This document shows, piece by piece, positions 55,785-64,000 of a stretch of 64,000 nucleotides of DNA (positions are counted from its first letter, which is position 1; each line of letters opens with the position of its first letter). The position numbers and the translations under genes were made by a program. The stretch is from contig NADL03000109.1 of the NCBI GenBank assembly GCA_002205965.3, positions 224,087-288,086 of the forward strand, read 5' to 3'. This DNA comes from Kappaphycus alvarezii. Taxonomy: Eukaryota; Rhodophyta; Florideophyceae; Gigartinales; Solieriaceae. The notes below the pieces were generated by a model. That model did not search any database. It was not told where the DNA came from and worked only from the letters and a program-made list of their open reading frames with translations.

Positions 55785-56708
55785 ATGGCTATCCCGTCTC
55801 GTGTCGCATGTGAACGATCTGGAATCGCAACTGAGTATCGCAACAAAATGTACCTCCGCTTTATTTTTGATCACCCCGAGTCGGTTTGTGATAACACCTT
55901 CATGAGATCCGGTGGAGTTTACTACGATGCGTTCGACTACTTAGTCGCATTGAAATTTCACGGTGCACCGGGGAGTGGGATCGCACAAACGTCTACATAT
56001 ACAAGTTTCCAGAGGGCAGTCGAGCTTTCCCAATCATGGAATCATCACATATCTCACAGTTGCCTCGACAATATTCAGTACTTCACCATACACTGGGGCA
56101 ATACGTACCGACGATTCCGATCTTTCCAGCGGGAGCTAGTTGGTCTCAGACATCAAATCGAACAGAATGACTACAGTGAGAATCTCCAGAGCGGTGCAGT
56201 CACTACTGTATATATTTGTGAAGCTCTAAAGGAGATGCTCAAGGCCAGTGTACATGCTTGGTACCTGAAGTGGGGGGAGCTGGACCTTCATTTGCTTCGG
56301 CTGAAACCTGCAGTGCAGATGATATTGGACGTTCTAACTAAACCACGCTGGAGGGAGATCAGAATAGTGTCTGGTCAACAAGCGCGCAACGGCCCCGGCT
56401 ATAGGTCATCTGGGATCTTGTACAGCATCATTGGTCAAATATTTGGCGATACGATAAGGTATACGCAGCTAAAGGACACACGAGCTAAGGCACCAGTGGC
56501 CATGTGCAGGAAGCTGCTCGCCCAAGAAGATATAACCGTCAATTTCTATTCCGCTGGGGCTGCTGTCCATTTGAAGAGGAAGGTTCCTGCAATTTCACGA
56601 ACGGTATCGGATTACGGCACTGTTCAAGAAGAGGGCGAATATTCAATCGTACGGAGAAAGAGGGGTTCCTTCCGCCATCATTTCGTCGCAGAGTTCCACG
56701 ACGCTTGA
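55785..56708 (+). CDS. Unrecognised 307-codon protein
   Basis: An intact frame begins at ATG in good context (GGACCATGGC) and encodes a soluble-looking, aromatic and Arg-rich protein without signal peptide, membrane segments or Cys clusters. It has a mid-part of helical character (SGAVTTVYICEALKEMLKAS, then HAWYLKWGELDLHLLRLKP) and a basic C-terminus (VRRKRGSFRHH). I do not recognise a family. It has no internal stops, unlike almost everything else here, and carries a TATA-like site upstream. It ends 98 bp before the 5' LTR of the right-edge gypsy element. It may be a host gene or cargo of an unrecognised element; an intronless gene of this size is plausible in a compact eukaryote. Confidence 0.6.
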   Translation: MAIPSRVACERSGIATEYRNKMYLRFIFDHPESVCDNTFMRSGGVYYDAFDYLVALKFHGAPGSGIAQTSTYTSFQRAVELSQSWNHHISHSCLDNIQYFTIHWGNTYRRFRSFQRELVGLRHQIEQNDYSENLQSGAVTTVYICEALKEMLKASVHAWYLKWGELDLHLLRLKPAVQMILDVLTKPRWREIRIVSGQQARNGPGYRSSGILYSIIGQIFGDTIRYTQLKDTRAKAPVAMCRKLLAQEDITVNFYSAGAAVHLKRKVPAISRTVSDYGTVQEEGEYSIVRRKRGSFRHHFVAEFHDA

Positions 56709-56824
56709 CAGAGGTGCACAGACAGGGCTCGAGGGGCGGCCCATGAAACGAAAGCAACGGATGAGGCAGAGGAAGTAGTAAACGTGAGAGGGGAGGTTCC
56801 TCGGATTGAGACAATCCTAATTGT

Positions 56825-56936
56825 AATACAAAAAATGGTCCTCCCCTCATTTAATACAGGAAATGGTCCTCCCTTCACGTAATACAGGAAATGGTCCTCC
56901 CTTCACGTAAGACAGGAAATGGTACTTCCCTCGTGT
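56825..56936 (+). repeat. Four 28-bp tandem repeats in the LTR
   Basis: Units start at 56825, 56853, 56881 and 56909, consensus AATACAGGAAATGGTCCTCC followed by CTTCACGT. Units 2 and 3 are identical, 1 and 4 diverged. The minus-strand LTR has only one such unit (GTACTACTTCC region), so the array expanded in this copy. Placement in U3 suggests enhancer-like repeats. Confidence 0.88.
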
Positions 56937-57189
56937 AATCCAGCAACCTACAACGATCCCGCCCCTAACTTCTCCAACCGTCATTTCCAAATTTACTTCC
57001 ATTTTATCTAGATATTTTTATACTGTATTTAACCCTCTGAATCGACCCCGAATCAAGTCCCTTTCCCTTTTAGCTTACCTCCTCCTCCAAATTCGCCTTT
57101 TTTGAGAAAAGGGCGCAAATGCACTATTGCAAAATCCCTTGCAGATTTATTTTACCTATTCCTAATCTATAGAACCTGCCCCGGGAGCC

Positions 57190-57197
57190 TATTTAAA
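57190..57197 (+). promoter_or_regulatory. TATA-like site upstream of the acidic ORF
   Basis: TATTTAAA within GAGCCTATTTAAACCCC, 110 bp before the ATG at 57307. The same context is kept at 19268 (minus), and similar AT-rich sites precede the ORF in the other LTR copies. Confidence 0.55.
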
Positions 57198-57306
57198 CCC
57201 CTTTATTCTAAGTTCCAAATGCCCCCGATCATTTTACTCATCACCCCTCTCCCCCCACACACCCAAAGCACCCCACATTGCCTCCTGTTCCCCAACTTCT
57301 ATCACA

Positions 57307-57747
57307 ATGAGCAACCTTCGCCCCTCTGTCCCTATTTCCAAAAACCGCCCTTCCCGTTCCATCAATGGCCTTCGTCTCGCCGCCTACGGGCCAACCGATG
57401 CCGACGACTACATCCGGCGGCAAACAAAGAAGCAAATCATCGAGTTCGTGCGCCGCCTCTTCATAGAAGAAGAAGCGAGGGAGGTAAGTCCGGGAGAGGC
57501 TGAGAAGGTCGAGGAGGAGAGCGGGGAGTCCTTCGAGGAATGGTTAGCCCCTGAGCTAGTGTACGAGGATCAGGATGAGGAGGATGAGGAGGATGAGGAA
57601 GATGAGGAGGATGAGGAGGATGAGGAGGATGAGGAGGATGAGGAGGATGAGGATGAGGAAGAAGAGGATGAGGAGGAGGAGGAGGATGTGAGGAGGATGA
57701 GGCAACAGGGGGCATGGAAAGTGTTGGACCGGTGGGGCCTGGAATAG
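57307..57747 (+). CDS. Acidic protein encoded in the U3 part of the LTR
   Basis: The 146-codon frame starts MSNLRPSVPISKNRPSRSIN. A conserved N-terminal block follows (DADDYIRRQTKKQIIEFVRR, then LFIEEEA), next SFEEWLAPELVYEDQDEE, then about 40 residues of almost only Asp and Glu, then a short Arg/Gln/Trp end. By comparison with the minus-strand copy, a further C-terminal block (DQVVPTMEPDGDIFSSLDIS, then MDILEELFGSDLEN near 57870-57915) lies in other frames beyond the stop, so this copy is probably 3'-truncated by indels. Four copies keep the same motif order. No known domain is recognised. The acidic tail with bulky hydrophobics resembles transcription-activation segments, an inference only. 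It lies upstream of the second TATA box, entirely inside the U3 part, and its own TATTTAAA site precedes it. Confidence 0.72.
   Translation: MSNLRPSVPISKNRPSRSINGLRLAAYGPTDADDYIRRQTKKQIIEFVRRLFIEEEAREVSPGEAEKVEEESGESFEEWLAPELVYEDQDEEDEEDEEDEEDEEDEEDEEDEEDEDEEEEDEEEEEDVRRMRQQGAWKVLDRWGLE
57571..57690 (+). repeat. GAG/GAT triplet microsatellite
   Basis: About 120 bp of GAGGAT(GAG) units, in frame with the acidic ORF and encoding Asp/Glu. Antisense frames of Ser or Pro runs across it are artefacts. The length differs among LTR copies, as expected for slippage. Confidence 0.9.
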
Positions 57748-58052
57748 AGAGTATGGATCAAGTTGTGCCCACGATGGAACCGGATGGAGATATCTTTAGT
57801 AGTCTAGATATCTCCCAGGGGAAATAGAGAGTTGTGAGCCATTCGCAGATATTTGTGGGGACTGCTTGGACAGCATGGATATTTTAGAGGAGTTGTTTGG
57901 ATCTGATTTAGAGAATTGGGAAATAAGAGGACCAAATTAATTGTTAGTTTCTTAAGTATCTTTTGCTTAGAGTATATTGTCCACACAAAGTATTTTTATG
58001 CATTTCTTAGTATCTTCTGTAGTTTTGTTCGGACTTTAGGGGTAGCCAAAAG
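57748..58052 (+). pseudogene. Detached C-terminal block of the acidic protein
   Basis: GPGIESMDQVVPTMEPDGD then IFSSLDISQ can be read from about 57737 to a stop near 57825. A neighbouring frame continues ESCEPFADICGDCLDSMDIL then EELFGSDLENWEI to about 57935. The same block follows the acidic run in the other three copies, so it belonged to the ancestral protein. Confidence 0.6.
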
Positions 58053-58062
58053 TCTATATAAG
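58053..58062 (+). promoter_or_regulatory. TATA box for the gypsy genomic RNA
   Basis: TCTATATAAG is kept in all LTR copies (TCTGTATAAG, TCTATATAAG, TCTATATCAG, TCTATATTGG). It is about 315 bp before the LTR end, giving a normal R-U5 length. Confidence 0.7.
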
Positions 58063-58368
58063 CTGAGTAAACTGCTTCCTCATGGAGAGGTCAAGCAAGT
58101 TGGCAGACAACTTCAAGCCAAGTCCCGAGTAGTAGGAAGTTGAGAGTCAACTTCAGACCCAAGAAAACTTTTTCTTACGCTGGTCGCAGAGCGTCAGTGG
58201 TAGACCCTGCCCCTTTTATACTTGCTTGTAGCTTTCTCAACTCTCTTCTATATACACTCCCTTTTGTTCGTTCAACAATACCACGGCAGCACTTTTGTCG
58301 CTCGCAACACCTCCTTCTCAGGGTAATTGGTTCTGAGGATCTCTTCCCCCGCCGATTTACCCCTATCA

Positions 58369-58388
58369 TTTGGTACTCTTGTGGAGGG
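58369..58388 (+). other. Primer-binding region
   Basis: Directly after the LTR end: TTTGGTACTCTTGTGGAGGG. The third copy has TTTGGTACTCTTGGGAGGG and the minus-strand copy TTTCGTACTCTGTGGAGG. The TGG start is what a tRNA 3' CCA end would pair with. It is not the common initiator-tRNA site; the tRNA is not identified. Confidence 0.65.
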
Positions 58389-58457
58389 GGTTGCACCCGA
58401 GGTATTCGAGTTGAGCAGTAGTAAGGAACACTTCGGGGGGATTTCTTTTCTGTAATC

Positions 58458-60129
58458 ATGGATCTCAACGCTGCTCGTATAACGTTCACAGGGCAAGACT
58501 GAAGACGTTGAGGAGTTTCTTTACACATATGTCAACGTTGTGATGCGAGAGAAGGGCGATGAAGAGAAGGCCGCAAGTATCTTCGCCTATCTTCATGGTG
58601 ACGCAAAGCACAAATATAAGTCCAAGTTTATCGACGGGTGGTCTCTTAACGGGAATGGGCGTAACTTCGGTGAGGTATGTGAGTGGCTTGTGAAAGAGTA
58701 TGCTAAGGAGGTAGAACCAGATGAGATGATTCGTACCGCCATAGAGGCCCGGCTCAACTTCGACGATTTGTTAAGCTCATTGGTGTACTTGTGTGATCTT
58801 TATGAAAAGGCTGGGTTCAACGCCCAAGCCAAGTACGGAATGCTGCGTAAGGCGGCTATGGGGGATAAGCGGCTCTCCGATTTCCTCCTCATCAAGGGCC
58901 CTCACACTTTTGATGAACTGAAGGGTACCATAGTAGAATTTGTCAAAAATTCGGAGACGTTTCAGTCACTGAGTGAGGTACCGAGGGAAACCCGCACATC
59001 GATGTCTATCGTACATCCTGAAAAGAATTATCAAAGGCCGGCTACTAGTGCAGCGGCATTAGAATCTGTCAGGAGCGATGTCAAAAACTTGGAAGAAAGG
59101 TTGGAAACCCGATTCGATAATCGACTTGACATGATAACCTCGCAGTTGGAAAGCCTTACTCTTACCATTAAGAAGAACCAGTCTGGGGCCCCTAAGGCCG
59201 CAGAAGTCTGTTCTTACTGTCACAAGCCTGGACACTTTGCAAACAGGTGTCCTGATAATCCACATAGAAACACTCGTTGTGCAAAGTGCGGTCGATATGG
59301 GCATCATGAAAGTAACTGCTGGTCTAAAGACAACAGAAGAGCAAATTTATCGGAAGCGAGGAGTGAGTCAGGACCAGAGGTGAAAATCTTACAAAATAGA
59401 AGGGATCAAAGGTTGACGGATGCCGGTAACGTATCCATCGCTGAAGAGATTAGTCAAGTCAATGTGACAAAAAGGGATGGGGAAGGGAACATTTTATCGA
59501 AGAAACCTAGGCTAGAGTATGGAATGCTGGAGCATATCCCAGCACCTGTACCTCCTCGAACCAAGAGGTCTGATCAAGTTGTTCCAGGAGTGGGAGTCAC
59601 TCCGGCCAAGAAGACGAAAAAGAGTAAGAAAGTTAAGAGTATCTCTAAGGACGTACTAGAGTATGTGAAGAGGTACAATTTGGTGGCTGAGCTTGCATCG
59701 GCCCCAACTGGGATAACGTTTGGTCAACTTTTGAGGGGCGACGCAGAGGATGCGAGAAAAGAACTCAAAAAAATTATCAGGTCTAATAAGTCCGCTAAGG
59801 GTAAGAAACTGTTTCTTCAATCGGCCTCGACAGCACCAAGACGTCTTAAGCTGGTACCAGTCAAAGTATTGGGTATGAAAACCCAAGCTCTCTTCGATTC
59901 GGGTGCTGTTCCAAACCTCATTTCAGAAACTTTGGTGACAGATCTAGGTCTCGAAATTACTCCAACGACTCGAAAAATAACTGTAGCGGATGGAACCGTC
60001 TCAAAATGCATGGGCACTGTTGACAAGGTTTCCGTGTTCTTTGGGGACTCTAAAGTTGATGTAGACTTTCTTGTCATGCCGGATCTCCCTTTCGATGCAA
60101 TCATTGGCTGCCCACAATGGAAAGACTAA
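58458..60129 (+). CDS. Gypsy gag-protease (frame broken near the start)
   Basis: The native ATG is probably 58458 (MDLNAARITFTGQD) but a 2-bp deletion relative to the third copy gives a stop at 58500. The remaining frame is open from 58501 (EDVEEFLYTYVNVVMREK) to 60129; its first ATG is 58540. Domains counted from 58540: capsid-like helices (1-130), a coiled coil with LEERLETRFDNRLDMI (about 180-215), zinc knuckles CSYCHKPGHFANRC (about 223-236) and CAKCGRYGHHESNC (about 247-260), a basic linker, and a retropepsin with FDSGAVPNLIS (about 452-462) and VMPDLPFDAIIGCP near the end. Gag packages the RNA and the protease cuts the polyprotein. It ends in a 13-nt overlap with the next frame. Confidence 0.92.
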
Positions 60130-60329
60130 CATGCATTGACTTGGGCAACCAAATGGTTTCAGTTAATATTGACGGCAGAACCGTGAAGATGCCCCTGGAT
60201 TTCGACAAAAGCACGCATCCTGAAGATTTAAAAGAAACGGACAGTGAAGATTTCACTTCTAGCTATGACAGCGAAGATTCGGAACCAACTAACACTTTCG
60301 GAAGTGGAAAAGGGTACCCTCGGGGGTAA
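60117..60329 (+). pseudogene. Protease-RT connector of gypsy pol
   Basis: Continues the protease frame by -1 (MERLTCIDLGNQMVSVNIDG, then an acidic segment and TFGSGKGYPRG). In the minus-strand copy the equivalent region carries one more base (CCCTACCATGG against CCCACAATGG), so the shift here is a 1-bp deletion, not recoding. The role is a linker or the C-terminus of protease. Confidence 0.75.
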
Positions 60330-61438
60330 TGAACATGGCATGGGACGATTATGATTCCGGGTTTGAAACAGATGACGACTGGGATTCTAGGATAAGTTTG
60401 AAACCCGAATGTGTTTCTTTTTGCGATGATATCGAATCAAAGGACAGAATTCGGAGCATGAAAGAAGATTACCTTTGCAAAGAAAATAAGAATACGGCGA
60501 ACTCCATATATGAAGATGTGAGCACGACGGAAGAGGTCCTTCAAAATATTGAGGTTGAGGATCAAGAAGAAAAAGGGCGCCAAATGGCAGAAATCCAAGG
60601 AAAAGTGCAGCACCTTCCCGCCCCCGCCTCACTGAAAATATCCGACATGTTAACATCTTCCGAAGTAATTGCATGGAGCGTTTCAGATTTGAGACAAGCA
60701 AGTGTACCGGTTACTCACTCGTTCGAACTTACCGACACTCAACCGATTTACCACAAGCCTAGACGTCAACCGCCAAAATATGACCAATTTATCTCAGAAA
60801 ATGTTACAAGTATGCTGAAAAATGATATTATTCGACCAGTTTCATCCCCATGGTCGTTTCCAGTTGTGGTCGCACCAAAGAAGGATGGAAAGCTGCGTTT
60901 TTGCGTCGATTACCGACAACTGAACCAGAGAATGATACCCGATCGATTTCCGATTCCGAACATGGAGGAGATCCTCGAGGACCTGAAGGACGGGAGATAT
61001 TTCACCTCAATTGACCTTTACACTGGCTATTGGCAGATTCCATTGGATGAAAAATGTAAGGAAAAAACAACCTTTACCAGCAAAGCCGGTACGTTCAGGT
61101 TCGAAGTGATGCCTTTTGGTCTCATGAATGCACCAGCTACATTCCAAAGAATGATGAACGAGGTTTTGAAAGGACTTCCATTCGCAAGAGTCTATATCGA
61201 TGATGTCGTCATATTCTCAGAAACATTGGATCAGCACATCTCGCACGTCAAGACAGTTGTGGAGAGGATATCGGAGTATAGCTTGAAAATTAAGTTGAGC
61301 AAATGCTTCTTTGCGAAAACTTCTATCCAATTACTCGGTCATATCGTCGACCAAGAGGGAATTAGAGTGGATCCAGAGAAAACGAAAAAAAAGTTGGCAC
61401 CAAGGCCCGCTTCAAAGACGGAGGTCCGAAGCTTCTAG
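60329..61438 (+). CDS. Gypsy reverse transcriptase
   Basis: The 369-codon frame holds an acidic N-terminal linker and then the RT: DGKLRFCVDYRQLNQRMIPD (about 185-205), TSIDLYTGYWQIPLDE (first catalytic Asp, about 227-245), FRFEVMPFGLMNAPATFQRM (about 253-275), the polymerase box VYIDDVVIFSE (about 286-297), and LGHIVDQEGI (about 334-345). All three catalytic Asp are present. The frame ends in a TAG at EVRSF, where a 1-bp deletion cuts it off from RNase H (EVRSF continues as LGLASYYRRFIKDFA). The preceding frame also meets a 1-bp deletion near 60325, shown by the continuous minus-strand copy. Confidence 0.95.
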   Translation: MNMAWDDYDSGFETDDDWDSRISLKPECVSFCDDIESKDRIRSMKEDYLCKENKNTANSIYEDVSTTEEVLQNIEVEDQEEKGRQMAEIQGKVQHLPAPASLKISDMLTSSEVIAWSVSDLRQASVPVTHSFELTDTQPIYHKPRRQPPKYDQFISENVTSMLKNDIIRPVSSPWSFPVVVAPKKDGKLRFCVDYRQLNQRMIPDRFPIPNMEEILEDLKDGRYFTSIDLYTGYWQIPLDEKCKEKTTFTSKAGTFRFEVMPFGLMNAPATFQRMMNEVLKGLPFARVYIDDVVIFSETLDQHISHVKTVVERISEYSLKIKLSKCFFAKTSIQLLGHIVDQEGIRVDPEKTKKKLAPRPASKTEVRSF

Positions 61439-61998
61439 GACTGGCCTCATATTACAGAAGATTTATCAAAGATTTCGCCAAGACTGCAGCACCGTTACAT
61501 GCCAGCACTACGAAGAACGGAAAATTTTACTGGAACAAGGAAATGGAAACTGCATTTCAGGAGCTTAAAGATAAGCTATGTGTCCCCCCAGTTCTCATGT
61601 ACCCAGATTTCAAGAGACCATTCGTTGTGGAGACAGATGCCTCAGAACGGTCTTTGGGTGCCGTTTTGTCCCAAAAAGATGAAAACGGAAGACTACACCC
61701 TGTTCAATTCGCAAGCCGAACTCTGAATGACGCGGAAAAGAGATACTCAGTCTGCGAGAAAGAAGCGCTAGCTGTCGTCTTCGCGCTGAAAAAGTTTCGC
61801 GATATACCTTTTATCACTCGAGAAATTTGTCTTGATAACTGATCACCAGGCACTTAAAACAGCATTCCAAAAGAAGGATGTACATCACCGCTTGGCCCGA
61901 TGGCTCGACATTTTCGCAGAATATCGGTTTGAAATTGTGTATAGACCCGGACGCAATAATCAGCCTGCCGATTACCTATCCCGCTTGAGGACGCACTG
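61431..61998 (+). pseudogene. Gypsy RNase H
   Basis: Reads LGLASYYRRFIKDFAKTAAP from 61434, KRPFVVETDASERSLGAVLS (about 61615-61670, catalytic Asp), RYSVCEKEALAVVFALKKF (catalytic Glu, about 61741-61797), then after a frame change FVLITDHQALKTAFQKKD (catalytic Asp, about 61828-61875) and RLARWLDIFAEYRFEIVYRP to a stop at about 61998. The long frame is 61543-61842. The set of catalytic residues is intact but split by a frameshift near 61800. Confidence 0.9.
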
Positions 61999-62930
61999 AT
62001 TCCAAATGAAAAAAGCTTCGGAGGACATCGTCGGAGTCGCCGAGTTGCAGTTGCCGAACGATAACGAGTACGAAGCTAATATTCACGGACTGATCAAATT
62101 CCTCGATGGACTAGAAATGAGAAGGTGATCTTGAACACCGAAATTGGGTACGCAGGAATCAAAAGGCTTTTACATTGTGGAATGGAAACTTTTCCGGCAC
62201 ACTAAAGCCGGTCCCGACTAGTGGCCCCTTTGAAAGAAAGAATGAAGATATTGAGGACTTTCCATGATGAGCTAGGGCATTGGGATCTCGAAACAACCAA
62301 AAATTCGTAACTGAGAGATTCTGGTGGCCCGGTATCCATAAGGACGTCTATAACTTCGTGAAAAGCTGCGACAACTGCCAAAAATTCACTCCAATACGGA
62401 AGTATAAGACAACTCTAAGTTTTCCAGTTTCCGGTCTCTTTGAAACCTTCTCAATTGACTTCGCGGCCCGTTCAAGGAAACTTCTTCCGGAAACAAATAT
62501 CTCCTTATAGGGGTGGAACATCTTACTGGATGGCCAATAGCAGTTGCATCGAGGAGGCAAATGCTGAGGTGGTACTGAGATTCATCGAAAAAGAAATAAT
62601 TGAACCGTTTGGTCTTCCAAAAAGGATCATCTCGGATAACGCCCTTTGTTTTACTGCAACTTCACTGCTTCGTTTTGGAAGAGAAAGGGATTCAGCTGAA
62701 GACCGTTCTCGCATACGCTCCTATGTCCAACGGGAAAGCGGAGAGGATGGTTGGAACCATCAAACGAGCAATATCGAAAACTATGTTGGAGAATGAAATC
62801 CAGTGGGAAGATGCCTTACCAAAAGTGTTATACGGCTACCGTCGAAGAAGAGGAAGAAATGGACGCTCACCATTCGAGCTAATGTACGGAAGGGCTCCTA
62901 GAATGTTACAGAGAGACATGGAAACAAATA
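61999..62930 (+). pseudogene. Gypsy integrase
   Basis: After a decayed spacer (61999-62240), the zinc-binding domain reads FHDELGHW then TERFWWPGIHKDVYNF and KSCDNCQKF (HH-CC, about 62260-62385). The core has FETFSIDFA (first Asp, about 62438-62465), IISDNALCFTA (second Asp, about 62628-62660) and APMSNGKAERMVGTIKRAIS (Glu, about 62716-62775). The end reads NEIQWEDALPKVLYGY and RSPFELMYGRAPRM. The three catalytic residues are present; at least three frame changes. Function: inserts the cDNA into the host genome. Confidence 0.9.
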
Positions 62931-64000
62931 TTATCGATGAAGAGAGTAGGGAAGTTGAACTACTGGCCACCGAAGGCTGGAGATCACACCGCGCGCTAAC
63001 ACAGACAAGAAATAAGGATGCAGAACCTGCAGTCAGAACCTTTTCAGTTGGCTCTAAAGTACTTGTAGTACATGGAAAAGCAATGCAGCAGGCTGTGAAG
63101 TGGCCGGCCTTCCAAACCAAGTACTCGAACCCTTGCATCGTCACGGAGGAAAGACACCCGCACTATCAGCTCTGTTCAAGCTCAGGGAAGAGATCAAGGA
63201 GGGCCATCCATGCACGTCGTCTGGTCCCTTACCATCAGAGGCCTGAAGAATTCCTTCTCACACAGGACTATGCGCAACCACGGGGCATACTCATCTTTAA
63301 CTATAGAATGATTCCTATGGGAGGAAAAAGGGCCTGGGAATGGATCATCTCGGTTACGCGGGACTACTACGAACTCCACGTAATCATCCATTTCTACATT
63401 AATATATGCCTATGTTTTCGTACGTTGAACGGACCATTGCTACCTGAAGAAGATTTCCGACTATTAATAAGAGTTCTATTTTCATTCCAAAACGGAAGGT
63501 TCACGGAAGCAGGTCCAGAGTTTGTGGAGGTAATATATCATTACTCTATAGGAAGATATGGAATGGTAGCTGCTGGAGACTTGTCGCAAACGTATCTGAA
63601 TATTATCCGTCCAATTTACGTATTTCTCAAGAACAACCAAGACGTGCGACTGAGAGGTTACGCCTTACCCCGGATATGGAATACAGGCTGGTCCCGTATC
63701 CTCTATGGGAACCTTACGTTTCTCCGCCACAAATTGGGAACGTTGGAGGCGGCGAGGATCCTCCTGAAGCAGTGATGATGACCAGAGGAGGACCTTCAGG
63801 AGACAACAACCCGCCCAGAAGAGGTTCCGGTCGTCCCCCGAGAGGACCTCGTGCAGGTCCCAGTACGTCAGGAGCTGGTCGCGGCCATTCATCGGGACCG
63901 TCCACCACAACTTCATCTCTAGCTCTCCTTCACAACCATGCACAGCATACAGTCGGAAGAAGAAGATTATCTTTTTGGCTGCGCAATATCTCCGAGGATG
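62931..64000 (+). CDS. Gypsy integrase tail and accessory region (module 1), incomplete
   Basis: The frame 62600-63775 continues past integrase. A tail of the GPY/F type (FSVGSKVLVVHGKAMQQAVK, then YSNPCIVTEE and AIHARRLVPY) ends near 63240. After a spacer (DYAQPRGILIFNYRMIPMGG), module 1 covers about 63370-63600: INICLCFRTLNGPLLPEEDF, LFSFQNGRFTEAGPEFVEVI, YHYSIGRYGMVAAGDLSQTY. The reading then switches frame near 63690 to a segment with LVPYPLWEPYVSPPQIG and EDPPEAVMMTRGGPSG, a Pro/Gly/Arg-rich linker that runs to the window edge. The second module seen in the other copies would lie outside. No known domain is recognised for the module. Confidence 0.75.

Larger units (their letters stand above)
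56807..58368 (+). repeat. 5' LTR of the right-edge gypsy element (about 1.56 kb)
   Basis: The 3' end CCCCTATCA is fixed by the point where the 3' LTR of the minus-strand copy leaves the alignment. The 5' end (TGAGACAATCC) is an estimate from alignment and length. It contains a 28-bp tandem repeat, a TATTTAAA site, the acidic ORF and a second TATATAAG site. Confidence 0.75.
56807..64000 (+). mobile_element. Ty3/gypsy retrotransposon, best preserved copy, 3' end beyond the window
   Basis: Order: 5' LTR with acidic ORF (56807-58368), primer-binding site, gag with two zinc knuckles, aspartic protease, RT, RNase H, integrase, and C-terminal accessory region; the second accessory module and the 3' LTR would lie past the right edge. 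Single-base or two-base deletions break the long frame at about 58490, 60120, 60325, 61434, 61800 and further on. The two other copies show which breaks are mutations. All catalytic motifs are intact in sequence. Confidence 0.95.

Noticed and set aside
56825..56936. CRISPR-like array
   Set aside because: Units are directly adjacent with no unique spacers, and the sequence is eukaryotic.
57461..57761. Minus-strand frames of Ser or Pro runs
   Set aside because: They are reverse readings of the GAG/GAT microsatellite in the acidic ORF.

Overview
This window is eukaryotic DNA made almost entirely of transposable elements and their decayed remains. The evidence is: LTR retrotransposons of both the Ty3/gypsy and Ty1/copia types, two non-LTR (LINE) reverse transcriptase fragments, a piggyBac-type transposase relic, nested small repeats, TATA-bearing LTRs, long AT-rich non-coding stretches, and no bacterial operons or ribosome binding sites. 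The host cannot be named from the sequence. The LINE, copia and piggyBac types resemble those I associate with algae, oomycetes and fungi rather than vertebrates; this is a weak inference.

Left part (1-18 kb). An open LINE reverse-transcriptase frame runs off the left edge on the minus strand (1-1317). A small possible secreted-protein ORF lies at 2463-2828. A young, internally deleted copia element with two nearly identical LTRs occupies 3452-7415, bracketed by two copies of a short repeat called R1 here. A decayed LINE (7521-8886, minus), a decayed gypsy pol (9.7-11.4 kb, minus) and a decayed copia pol (13.4-15.8 kb, plus, interrupted by repeat R2) follow.

Middle part (18-44 kb). A degenerate gypsy element on the minus strand (18169-25980) retains gag, protease, RT, integrase, an extra C-terminal region and a 3' LTR. 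Next come a piggyBac-type transposase relic (26.5-28.3 kb), a hairpin with pol III-like boxes (28.65 kb), a foldback element (30.4-30.7 kb) and a solo LTR piece of the same gypsy family (30.7-31.7 kb). The stretch from 32 to 44.5 kb is AT-rich and nearly empty apart from a copia RNase H relic and diverged repeats.

Right part (44-64 kb). A third gypsy copy (44493-51600, plus, degenerate) is followed by a GC-rich island (52.5-54.7 kb) with nested repeats, one unrecognised intact 307-codon ORF (55785-56708), and the best preserved gypsy copy (56807 to the right edge).

The most interesting system is this gypsy family. Its about 1.5 kb LTR carries an ORF for a very acidic protein, upstream of the TATA box that probably drives the genomic RNA, and with its own TATA-like site. 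Downstream of integrase the element encodes an unrecognised module present twice, separated by a basic Pro/Gly/Arg-rich linker. Four copies of the family let these features be compared. The second notable item is R1, a 100-133 bp retroposon-like repeat with 10-bp target duplications; one insertion has a paralogous empty site inside this same window.
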